A DNA stretch of 64,000 nucleotides from Ciborinia camelliae (lineage: Eukaryota; Ascomycota; Leotiomycetes; Helotiales; Sclerotiniaceae), in NCBI GenBank assembly GCA_025890175.1, contig JANPYM010000002.1:2315859-2379858 (forward strand). Reading direction: 5' to 3'. Positions 13,441-24,251 of this stretch are shown in pieces. The notes beneath the pieces were generated by a model that was not told the DNA's origin, did not search any database, and was given only the letters and a program-made list of their open reading frames with translations. The number at the start of each line of letters is the position of its first letter. Within the stretch, counting starts at the first letter, position 1. The position numbers were made by a program, and so were the translations under genes.

Positions 13441-13617
13441 TGTTGAAATTAGGTAGATCACGTGAAGGTGCAAGTTGTGTGATGTATTTGAAATTACTAT
13501 AGAACTAAGGTTGAACCTTGTATGCTATTTAAGCTTAAGATAGGGCGCTAAGCCGTATTAGGCCTACGGCCCGCTTCGCGGTCCGTACGGCTCATACGGC
13601 CCTGGCTACTCTCAACA
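13441..13617 (+). mobile_element. Solo LTR-like hairpin element, 177 bp, with 5-bp target duplication (type A)
   Basis: The ends are TGTTGA and TCAACA (6-bp inverted). It is flanked by TAATT at 13436-13440 and again at 13618-13622, a perfect 5-bp duplication as made by LTR-type integrases. Near the left end is GATCACGTG. The right half is a chain of hairpins: TTAAGCTTAA, GGCC-TAC-GGCC, CCGC-TTC-GCGG and CCGTACGG. It is un-RIPped in DNA that is otherwise saturated. A truncated reverse-oriented copy is at 8548-8655. Confidence 0.75.
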
Positions 13618-15820
13618 TAATTAATATATTCTTTATAATTTTTATTATAATTTTTATTGTTTTTATATTTTTTGTTAAAATAAAATATTTTATTTTTTTT
13701 GAAATAAGTTTTTTTGTAAATAATAATTGAAAAATATAAATCTTTAAAAAAAACTAAAATATTTTTAATTAATTTATAATAGATAATAAAACAAATTTTA
13801 ATAATTTAATAGATATTAATAATTTTTAATAAAAATAATTTAATATTTGTAAATTTTTATTTAATCTTTTTTATAAATAATAAAGTTTATTAATTATAAT
13901 TTATAAATATTTTTTAATAATCTTTTTTTTATTTTTAATAATTATTATAATAAATATTACATTTTTTTAATAATATAATATTTTTTATTTGTATTTATTA
14001 TTTTCGAATATTAAAATAATTATATAATATATTTTTTTTAATTTTTAAAATATATTATTAAAATTTATATAATAATAATTAAATATTATTTTTATTAATA
14101 TTATTAAAAAAATCTTTATTTAAAAAATATAATTAATATTAATTTTTTAATAATAATTAATAAAAATAAAAAATTTAAAATTAAAATTATTATTTTAATT
14201 AATATATTTTTTAAAAATATTATATAATTTATTAAAATTGTTAAGATTACAATTAATATTTAAAATTTTAATAAAATTGATATTTAATAACTTTGGTTTT
14301 TTTAATTTCTTGAATTAATATTTTTACAAATAAAATAATGTTGGATTTGAATTATTATTATTATCGAAATTATTGTTTAAAAAATTGTTAAATAACTTTT
14401 TAAAAAATCGAAGTAATTTATCGAATTTCCAAAATTTAATAAAAATTATATTGTTTTTAAAAGTAATATTATTTTTTCAAAAATCAATCTTATTTTTTTT
14501 TTTAATAAAATTTTAAATAATTTCAAAAAAATTGAAAATAATTTAAGTTTTATAATATTTGTAATAAAAAATATAAACTTTTTTTTTTATTAATTTTTTT
14601 ATTTTTAAATATTTTTAATATAAATAATTATAATAAAAAGTTTTTAATTTAAAATTAATTAGGTTTTATTATTAAAAAATCGAATTTTTGGGGGGTTAGG
14701 GTATTCTAGGTAAATAAAGTTAAGGTATTTTAAATATTAAGATTGTGTAAGGTTAAAATATTATAAAAAAAATTTATATTGTAATATCTTTTATAATTAT
14801 TTAATTTTTTATTTTTATATAAAAAAAAATCGATTCATTTTTTTTTTTTTAATATTTTATTAAATAAAAATAATAAAAAGTTTTTGCGGGGTATATTATT
14901 TGAAAATTTGATTTGAAAATAAAGATTTAATAGTTTTTATTTTTTGTTTTTAATTTTTTAAATATATTTTAATAATTTTAAAAATTGAAATTTAAAATAA
15001 TAATTGAATAAAACTTTTTTTATTTTATTATTAATTTATTTATAATATATAATATAAAAAATTTTAAAAAATATTAAATAAATATTCAATTTTTTATTTA
15101 TAATATTTTTTTTAATATATATTTTATAAAATTTTAATTTATTATAAATTTTGAAAAAAAAATATATTTCGATATATTAAAAATATTTTATTTTTTAATT
15201 TAAAAAAATTTCAAAATAAAACTTTTATAATTTATTATTATATAAATATTTTAATTTGAAAATGTATAATTTATATTTATAATATTTTTTTAAATCTATA
15301 TAAAAACTTTTTAAATTAATATTGTTGCTTTATTTTTTATTAAATATTTTATAGATTATTATTTCAATTTGTAATAAAATAAAAAATTTCGAGTATATAA
15401 AAATGTTATTTTTTTTGTTAAAAAATGATAAAGATAAATAAAATTTTTTAAATATTATTGGTTTTGTAAATATATTTGATATTATAAATAAAAATAATAA
15501 ATAAAAATAGATTTAAGTCTTTTTATATAATAAGATTAAAATATTTGTTATAAATTGTTTTATTTATTTAAATAAATTATTTTAAATAAATATTTTGTTT
15601 ATAAAATATAAAAGCAAATATACTATAATATAAAAGTTTATATTTTTTTATAATACAATTATTAATTTTATTTACTTTGTAATTAAAATGTTAAACTTTT
15701 GATTTATAATATTATTTTATTAATTAATATTGAAATTATTATAGATAATAAAGAAACAAATATATTATAATATACAATATATTTGGCTTAAAGCTTTAAA
15801 AAATCTATACTACAGATCAA
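13618..15820. other. AT-rich degraded DNA, nothing recognisable
   Basis: No open frame of note, no LTR or TIR recognised. Short poly-A/T runs and one GGGGGGTTAGGG-like segment near 14690 only. Confidence 0.5.
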
Positions 15821-15936
15821 CTATATATGCCCGCTAGTGCATGCTAGCGCTGTAGCGCGGGGGTGCCACTAGCGGCACGCCGCGGCCGTGCGCGGCGCAT
15901 GCGCAAGCGTGCCGTAGGCACGTGATTTATCCAACA
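15821..15936 (-). mobile_element. GC-rich hairpin chain with LTR-like end (type D)
   Basis: Read on the minus strand it starts TGTTGGATAAATCACGTGCC, then a run of adjoining hairpins, then a TATA-like CATATATAG. Stems seen on + are GCTAGTGCATGCTAGC, GCGC-TGTA-GCGC, GTGCC/GGCAC around ACTAGC, GCCGCG/CGCGGC, and CGTGCC-GTA-GGCACG (15908-15922). GC content is about 65% in a more-than-85% AT setting. The downstream end could not be fixed; TTAAG occurs on both sides, but that pentamer is weak evidence in AT-rich DNA. Confidence 0.6.
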
Positions 15937-18073
15937 CTTAATTATAATTAAACCAATTGAATTTGTTAATTTAATATCGAATATAATTAAAATAATATTT
16001 GTTATTACAATATTAAGTTCTATTTTTATTAATTTATAAAAAACTTGGAATTAAATTAATCCGATAATTAATTTTTTAATTGCTTCAATATTAATAATAA
16101 TACTTTGGAACTCGATATTGTTATAACAAATCTTTATAATTATAAATTTCGTTATTAATATATAAATAAATATTTTAATAATTAATTTTTTAATAACTTT
16201 TTTTTCGTTTATTATTGATTTATAAAATATAAAAAATATCTCATTTATATTATTAATTTCAATATTAATAAATAATTGTTAAATCAATTATTATTGGTCA
16301 TTTAATAATTTATTTTTATATTTTTTTTTTTATAATATTAATTACTAATTTTATCATTATTATTATAATCTTTATTATTATTATAAAATTCTTGATTATT
16401 ATTATAAAGTTTTTAATTATTCTTTAAAAAATTAAAAAATTAATTGAATAATAAATATTTGCTTTAAAATTGTAAATAAGATTTTAAGTAATAATTGTAA
16501 TTCAAAAATTCATTTTGATTTTAATTAAATTATTTTTTATTAAACAATTATTTTTGATTATATAAATTTAAATTTGAGTTTAAATTTGAAAAATTTTAAT
16601 TATATTGTTTTTAATTATAAGATTTGAAATTAAAAATTTTTTATTTATAATTTTGATTATTGTAATTATATTTGTTATTATAATTATAATTGTTATTGTT
16701 TTTATAAAATTTGTAATTAATATAAAACGTTTTATTTATTTTTTTAAGAATAATAAAATTAATTTTTATAATATTAATATTAATAAAATTAATTTTTATA
16801 AAAATATATTTTAATATTTTAATTAATAATTATAAATCGTTTTAAAAAGTAATAAATATATTAATAGGTTTTTAATAAATATAAATATATATTAAATTAA
16901 ATTTATATATTATAAAAAGTTTATTTTATAATATATTATTATATTATTTGGTGAAAGATAATTTATAAAAAATATTTTAATTTTTTTTGAATAGGATTAA
17001 AAAACAATTGTTAATTTTTTTTTTAAATTTGTAATTATTATATTTTCAAATAAAATCTAAGTTTATTTATTTTTTAAATTAAAAAAATATTTAATATTTT
17101 TAAAATTGTTTTTAAGTATAGTAATAAGGATTTTAAATATTTAAAATTTATTAATATTATTATAATAAAATTGTAATATATTAAAATAAACTTTTATTAT
17201 TATTAATAATAATATTATTATTTAATTATATAAATTATAAAAAATAATAAATTTTTATTAAATATTATTATTATTTTTAAAATATTTTATTATATTATTA
17301 TTATATATTTTTTAAAGATTTATTAATATATAATATTAATTCTTTTATATAAAAACATTTTATTATTAATTATTATTATATTTTTAATTATTTTAATAAT
17401 TATTTTATTCTCTATTTCCAAATTCTTTTATTATTAATTAATATTATTGAGGAAAGGATAAAGCTTGATCTAACAATAAGGGCTTATCAAACGATTTAAG
17501 TTATAAAGAAATTATAATATTATTATAACAAATAAAACGTTTTATTTGTTTTAAATGAAATATAAAATTGTTTTAAAATAATGTTTCGATTATTTTGTTT
17601 TTTATTCAAATATAGTAATTTTTATTTTGTATAAAATTATAAAAGTTTTAATAAATTTTTTTTTTAGATTTAATATAAATATTTCAAAATTATAATATTT
17701 ATTTATATTTAAATATATTAAAATTATTAATTATTTTGATATTGTTTATTATTTAATAATAAAATTAATTTCAAATAATAATTTATAAATCAAAATTTTA
17801 TAAATCAAAATACTTATATTATTAAAAACAATATAAAATATAAAATTGTATATCTTTGATTATTATATTTTTTTATTATTATATTAAATTTATTAATATA
17901 ATATTCTTTTATATTATTATATTTCTTAATCGTTTTTAATATCCAATTAATAAAATTGAGATTGCTAATAATATAAAATTGTAATATAAACAATGATCCT
18001 ACTATAATGACTAGTTCCACTTCGGGCCCTTCAATCTTAATCCTAAAAAGGCTTGGTTTCTATAATTAATATC
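15937..18073. other. AT-rich degraded DNA, no gene
   Basis: Low-complexity Ile/Asn/Lys frames only (for example 16605-16814 + and 17814-18020 -). A short better-preserved patch lies at about 18020-18060, just left of the TRIM array, but I cannot assign it. Confidence 0.5.
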
Positions 18074-18207
18074 TGTCACGGTGTGGATCCACTGGGTGGG
18101 TCCTGATCCCACTATAACAAGGTTCATATAGTAGAACAACTATTCCAGAACAATCTGGAATATTCCACATTTTTATGGTATAATAGTAAAATTGTTTATC
18201 CCTGATA
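18074..18207 (+). repeat. TRIM LTR a (134 bp, short variant)
   Basis: The first half is essentially un-RIPped and matches LTR c. From about 18160 onward C-to-T and G-to-A changes accumulate (TATGGTATAATAGTAAAATT where LTR c has a GTGGCGCAGTGGTAAAG block). It ends TGATA. Confidence 0.85.
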
Positions 18208-18410
18208 TTGTATTCCAAATTAATTGATTAATATTATTTTGAAATTAGTTTTTAGCAAAAATATATTATTTCAAATTTTTTAAATTAATTTTTAATTAAT
18301 TTAATTATAATTTATACGCTTTTTACTTTTATTATATAAATTTATTTTTATTTTGATTAAACTAATAATTTAAACTTAAATTAAAAAATTCAAATTAAAA
18401 TAAAAATAAA

Positions 18411-18569
18411 TATCATAAAATATAAATTTATTAAATAAATCTATTAATTTGGAATCTACAATATAAATTTTTGTTTTAATAAAGTTTATATAATAAAACA
18501 ATTATTTTAAAATAATTTAAAATATTTTATATTTTTATAATGTAATAATAAAATTGTTTATTTTTAACA
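18411..18569 (+). repeat. TRIM LTR b (159 bp, long variant, heavily RIPped)
   Basis: This aligns along its whole length with the long LTR variant at 54675-54835, including the GGATCTACGGTGTAGATCC insert (here GAATCTACAATATAAAT). Almost every difference is C-to-T or G-to-A. The long-variant insert is absent from LTRs a and c. Confidence 0.75.
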
Positions 18570-18751
18570 TTATATTTCAGATTAATTAATTAATATTATT
18601 TTAAAATTAATTTTTAATAAAGATATATTATTTCAAATCTTTTAAATTAATTTCTAATTAATTCAGCTATAACTATTGCACTCTTTATTCTTATCGTATG
18701 GGCTTATCCTTGCCTTTGAATCCGGGGGGTTCAGGCTAAGACGAGGGTGAG

Positions 18752-18885
18752 TGTCACGGTGTGGATCCACTGGGTGGGTCCTGATCCCACTGTGACAGGG
18801 TTCATATAGTAGAACAACTATTCCAGAACTATCTGGAATACTCCACGCTTTTGTGGCGCAGTGGTAAAGTTGTTCACCCCTGACA
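18752..18885 (+). repeat. TRIM LTR c (134 bp, short variant, intact)
   Basis: Starts TGTCACGGTGTGG and ends CACCCCTGACA, with no evident RIP. It contains self-complementary segments TATTCCAGA / TCTGGAATA and the Pol III A-box-like string TGGCGCAGTGGT. Confidence 0.85.
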
Positions 18886-19930
18886 ATATCCCGTCAATCA
18901 AAATAAAGCTTGAAATGTAAATTCGAATCCGTTCCTTCCATTAATAAATTCGATTAATAATTAAAAGAAAATTTAATAAAAAATCTAAAAACCAAAAAAC
19001 TTCGATTTATATAAATTGAAAATCGTTTTAAATAAATTATTACAAAAAAATTTATAAAAAATATATACTTTGAAAATAAAATATATAATAAAGATTATAA
19101 TAAATAAATATAAAAATATAAAATATTATTTGATAAATATAATTAATATATATATATAAAATTATAATAATAAGGTTGTTTTATAATATTAATATTTAAT
19201 ATTATTGAAATTTTGAAATTATACCGGATCTAAAAATATTATAAAATTTTTTGATACAAAATAAATAATTAAAACAAATAAATAATATATAAAATTATGT
19301 AAAATATTAATTAAATAATTATTTAGTATAAATAATTACAAATAATATATTTTAATTATATAAATAATAAATAAAAATAATAAAAAAATTGAAAATAAAA
19401 GATTTTAAATTATATATTATAATAAAATAATAATAAAAAATTGAAAAAATATATAAATAAATATTTATATTGTATTATAAATAATAATATTTAGTTTATA
19501 TAATAATATACAGAAATTAGGTAGAACTTTATTGATTTTTTTAAATTTAATTTTATCATTTAATAATTTATTATTTTAATTATAATAATTAAACAAAAAT
19601 CGATTTTTATAAAAAATAATAAATTTGTTTAATATTAAATATTAATATAATCTTTTTATTATATCAATTACAATAATATTTTATTTAGAAAAACAACATT
19701 TAAATAAAAAGTCTTATCGAAAATCTTAGAATCATAAAATTGTTTTTTTTATCAAATATTTTATAAATTTATTTATATTACAAAATAACTAATTAATTGT
19801 TTATATAATACTTACTAAAATTTGTTAATCATATTTATTATTCAATCTACAAAATAATAACTTTTTAAAAATAATATTTAATCGATTTATATATTAAAAT
19901 TAATTAATATCAAATTATTTTAATAATATT
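18886..19930. other. AT-rich degraded DNA, no gene
   Basis: A short better-preserved piece (about 18890-18960) follows the TRIM. The rest is A+T-saturated with no recognisable family. Confidence 0.5.
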
Positions 19931-19934
19931 GTTA

Positions 19935-20086
19935 TACAATATATTTAAAAATAATATTATTATAAAAGTATACAAATCGATTATAAATCGATCTGCAAGT
20001 TTATATACCCGCGGAGCGCGGGTATATCGGCCACACACGGCTGCGCCCCCGGTGAATCTGCCCTGCAGATTCACTGGTATCGCAAT
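19935..20086 (+). mobile_element. GC-rich hairpin element, type B, partly RIPped copy
   Basis: Homologous to 56160-56325: a TTATAAAAG TATA-like lead-in, an ATCGATTATAAATCGAT arm pair decayed from the intact GATCGATC-GTA-GATCGATC hairpin, CCCGCG-GAG-CGCGGG, then the shared GGTGAATCTG / CAGATTCAC hairpin and TGGTATCGCAA end. The left half is RIPped and the right half is not. The apparent frame at 19929-20126 runs through the hairpins and is not a gene. Confidence 0.65.
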
Positions 20087-20360
20087 ATTAATAATACATC
20101 AAAAATTTTACCCATATCTTTTTTGAAAAAATATAGAATATTATTACAAAATTTATGGAAAAAAATTAAGTCTATTAAAAAACCATTTTCAAATTTTAAG
20201 AAATAATAAGCTTTTATTATTAGACTTTAACAAATTTAAACAAAAAATTTGAAGTATAAAAAAAGTTTCAAAAAAATATTATTAATTAAATTAAAAACAA
20301 AAAAATCTAAATCAAAAACTTTTTTATATATAAATATTTAAATTTTGTTTATATTAATAA

Positions 20361-20817
20361 TGTTGCAAGTTGCAAGTCGTACAGGTCACATGCTACGCAT
20401 ATGCAGGGGTATATGCGTGGCGCAGGGAACGTAGGCTAGGTTCTAGATCACGATTAATTAATTAAATAAGAGATAAGCGTATTATATTATATATATATAC
20501 AATAGAATAGTATTTTGATTCTATTGATTATTTTGATTGAAAATCATAGTATCGAAAATGAAATGCCCCACTATATTGCTTTTTCCAATGGAAAATCGAA
20601 TAAAGAATCAACCTTTCCTAATGCGGCGTTTCGAATTCTGAAAGAACCCTGTACGATTCGAATGATCGTACTAGGCACGTGTTCGCGTAGTTCGTACTAC
20701 CGTACCGTACATTTAATTATACCCTGTATAATTAAATAAATATATAATTTATTAATTATTTAATTAATTAAATAAATAAATTATATAATTAATTATATAA
20801 TTAATTAAAATACAACA
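20361..20817 (-). mobile_element. Solo copia LTR with 5-bp target duplication
   Basis: 457 bp from TGTTGCAAGTTGC to TACAACA, in minus orientation. It is flanked by AATAA at 20356-20360 and 20818-20822. It is the best-preserved LTR of the family in the left block, with GC-rich parts intact such as the TTCGCGTAGTTCGTACTACC segment. There is no internal sequence on either side, so it is a product of LTR-LTR recombination. The frame at 20515-20739 lies inside the LTR and is not a gene. Confidence 0.9.
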
Positions 20818-21255
20818 AATAAAAAAATATAATATTAAATTTAAGATTTTAAAATTTATATCCAAAATATTTTAATAAAATTACAAAATTAACAATTAAT
20901 AAAATATTTAATAAATATTAAATCTATTTTTTGTTTTTTTAATAAAAAAACAATTATTTAATTATTTAATAAATTAAGGATAAATATAAAAATATTATAA
21001 GATTTAAAATCTTTAAATATTAAAATTATTAAATATAAATAACAAAATTTTTTTATCTATTTTAATTTTGAATTTTATATTTATTAATTATTGTTTAATA
21101 ATATTTTTTTTTATAATTAAGTTTATTATACTGCTAAAATAATTAAAATATAATTCAATATTGTTTAAACTAAATTTATTACAAATAATAATAATAAATA
21201 TAATAATAATATAAAAAAAAAAATCTTTTTATATTATTATAATAAATTATAATTC

Positions 21256-21287
<32 letters not shown>

Positions 21288-22540
21288 TACCCTAAAAACC
21301 ATTTTAAGAATTATTTTATAATTTATTATAAAACAATTTTTTTAATTTTTTTAATAATGAATCTTATTAATTTAATAATAACAAAAATTGTTTTTTTAAA
21401 GTTTTTATTAAGATAGAAAATGCAAGGAATCAACTAAATCAATATTGGCCTTAAGACTTTTCATTATTTTTTAAATAAAAATTTTATTATTTTTTTAAAT
21501 AATTAATAATATATTATTAATTATTATTTAAATAACAATATTTTATTTAATATAAAACTTTATATATTTTTAAAACTTTTTTTTATTTAATTATAAAAAT
21601 CCATTTTTATATATATCAAATAATTTAAAAATTAAATATTGTATTAAAGATTTATTATTGATTATTATTAAATATTAACAATCGCCAATACATCGGCTTT
21701 AAGTCTGAATTTTATATTTAAACATCTCTTTTATTTTTATTGTCTTTAGATTTGTAATATTATATTTATTAAATAATATAAGTTTATAAAAAGATTAAAC
21801 AATATTTAAAAAAAAACAAATATTAAATAAAAAAATAAGTGAATAAAAAAAAGTAGTCTACACCAAAATATAAAAAAAATAATAATAATATTAAATATTA
21901 AAAATATTAAAATTAAATAATTTATTAAAAAGTTAAACAAAAAAATATAAGGATTTTTTAAAATTTAAAAAATTATTTTTATTATTACTATTATATTTGT
22001 ATTATTTAAAAAATAATATATCTATAATTTTTTTTATATTTTTTTTATTGAATTTTATTATATTAATAATTAAAAACTTTTTAATCCTAATTAAATCCTA
22101 TAGAAAATAATTTTAATAAAGTTTGATTTTGTAATTAAAAAAATTATAAATTTTATTAATATTAAAAATAATATAAAATATTTAATTAAATAAAAAAAAT
22201 AAATTATAAAAAAATATTAAATATAAAAATTTTATAAAAATTTTTATAGTAATAATATTAAAAATTTAATATTAACATTTTATTAAACTTAATCTTTTAA
22301 ATTAATAAATAAAAAAGTTTAAAAGATTTTTATAATAATTTAAAATAAATCTTAAAAAAAAAAAAGATTATATTATATAAAAAATATATATATAATTCAA
22401 AAATATAATATAAATTATATATAAGTTAAAAATAAAAAATAGAATAATTATATAAAATATTATTTTAATTAATAAATTTTGAAAAAAAGTTTTTTGTTTT
22501 TTAGGCTATATAATTTTATATATAAATTTAAATAATTTCT
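20818..22540. other. AT-rich degraded DNA up to the composition boundary
   Basis: A+T-saturated with an AAT microsatellite near 21255-21290. The switch to normal composition occurs over a few tens of bases near 22540-22600. No inverted repeat marks this edge, unlike the right-hand block. Confidence 0.6.
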
Positions 22541-22599
22541 TTTTCAAAAAAACAGATTGGAAATTCAGAGTCTTTAGGAACCTTAAAAGATTATTAATT

Positions 22600-23369
22600 G
22601 AATTGAATACCCTATAAGCCTTTCCCCTTGTCATATTAGGGTAAGAGTGAAGGCAAGAGCTTGAGCTAGGGATTAGGGTAGGGGCTTAAACATCGAAGAA
22701 TTGAAGCTGAAAGACTCGAAGGAGAATGGGGAATAAGGGTTGCATTTTTGAAAGATATCTAGGACCTAGGTATGCTATTTGTTGAGATGAAGGTTATGGA
22801 ATGTGGGATTGTTACGTGTTGATTTTTTTGAATAATATAGAGAAATAACTGAAAGTGGTCGTCGGCTAGTGGATTTGGAGAGGCACCGAATTCTTGGTCT
22901 AATTGTCACTCAAAAACCCAGAGGGCTCTTCGAGGCGAGGAAAGCTCCCAATAGGAGGGATGTTGAGAATGAGCGTATTGTAGCAAATACTGGGATTGGT
23001 TGTGCAATGGAATATCACAGCAAAGTTCAGAGGAGAAGGATGGTTGAATATTTAGGATTTATTTCCACCTTACCATATCCGACGGTCCACTGTATGTTCG
23101 CATGAATCCATTCTTCACAAATTTGCACCGACTAATTTGAGTCACTCCAAGGATTCAAACATTTCCCTGCATTGAATGAAATTGATGACATTTCATAAAC
23201 TACCTAGGTACCTGGTAACTAACGAGTGACTAGAAGAGAGCATAGCAAAAGCAATACAAAACATAAATATGTTACCTATTTCAACTTCGCAGCCAACTTC
23301 AACTTTCTCTTCCCTTCGACCGCCATCAACCTAAATCCCCGTAACTACCTCGATGGTTTTGGTTGAACT
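22600..23369. other. Intergenic; one unsupported short frame
   Basis: An open frame at 22869-23105 (+, 78 codons) starts from a non-ATG codon and has no recognisable domain. I would not call it a gene. The 3' side of the secreted-protein gene adjoins. Confidence 0.4.
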
Positions 23370-24251
23370 TCAAACACAAAGTGCCGGAGCAACGACCGAA
23401 TTAGTCTTTCCCGGAATACACTTAAAGATAGCATCAAAATCATCCATTATGATGGCAATCGATCCAACACTTCCAATAAGACCTCCCAGTAGAGAACCGA
23501 GTATGGGAGCACCACTGGCTAGAATCTCGGATGCGATGACATCAAATGAGAGCTTAGCGACATTGTTCCATGTACTGGGGAATGTGCATTGTTGAACTAG
23601 AGAGTCCATTAGTTCTATCATGCACAAGCATATTTCGGGGCGTGCGAATTTCCGCGATATAAAGACGTTGGAAAATTGGAAAACTTACTCATACCAAGCC
23701 CATCATATGCACAGCCCGCTTTATCAACATAAGTCGTCCCATCCGTCTGGTACGCCGTGACTTGTACGGTACAAGACACTCCCGGGCTCACACCTGAACT
23801 GGTACTAAGAAAGCATCCAAAATATGCATAATTTGGTTTAAGATATGCGACCGGGGAAGCGAGATATACGGATGTGAGACTGGAGCCGTTAATTGCGACG
23901 GTGCAATATTCCCCATGAATTTGTTCAAAGATGACGCCAGTGCCGATTTTGTGGACGGCACGGAATCCTGCATAAGTGAGTTGGTTGTAGAGGGTGAGGG
24001 GCGCGTTTTGGATGACTCCGGGGATGCCGCCGTCTATAACGATGGATTCGTACTATTAGGTGTAGTGTTAGAAAGAATTGAATTGGCTTCCACAATATAA
24101 GGGAATAGTTTAGATTTTGAATGTAACATACATCGCTAAGCACTTCTCCGGGGCTTCTAGCCACCAACTCAGCATTTAAAGTCCTGGGAACTGCTAAAAC
24201 TAGAGATGCGCCCATAAATAATGGGAGGAAAATTGACATTTTGATCATCAT
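23370..24251 (-). CDS. Predicted secreted cysteine-containing protein, 236 aa, three exons
   Basis: Model: exons 24132-24251, 23689-24052 and 23370-23596, with introns of 79 and 92 bp that start GTATGT and GTAAGT and end TAG. Phases agree across both joins (120+364+227 = 711 nt). The N-terminus is a clear signal peptide (MMIKMSIFLPLFMGASLVLA) with likely cleavage after the following Val-Pro region. The mature part has seven Cys, spaced through segments such as EYCTVAIN, FGCFLS, VSCTVQV and QQCTFPSTW, and a Gly/Ile-rich hydrophobic stretch (APILGSLLGGLIGSVGSIA) near residues 192-210. I recognise no enzymatic domain; it is plausibly an apoplastic or effector-like protein, but that is inference from secretion only. 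It lies within 1 kb of the AT-rich block. Confidence 0.75.

Larger units (their letters stand above)
18074..18885 (+). mobile_element. TRIM-type miniature LTR retrotransposon, tandem LTR-int-LTR-int-LTR
   Basis: Three LTRs beginning TGTCAC (TATCAT in the middle copy) and ending TGACA (TGATA, TAACA) are separated by two internal segments of 203 and 182 bp. The array is bounded by ATATC at 18069-18073 and 18886-18890, a perfect 5-bp target duplication around the entire three-LTR structure. A purine tract (GACGAGGGTGAG) immediately precedes the right LTR, giving + orientation. There is no coding capacity, so movement would depend on proteins from another element. A complete single copy is at 54675-55179. 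Confidence 0.85.

Noticed and set aside
20515..20739. 74-codon frame
   Set aside because: Lies wholly within a solo LTR with a target duplication.
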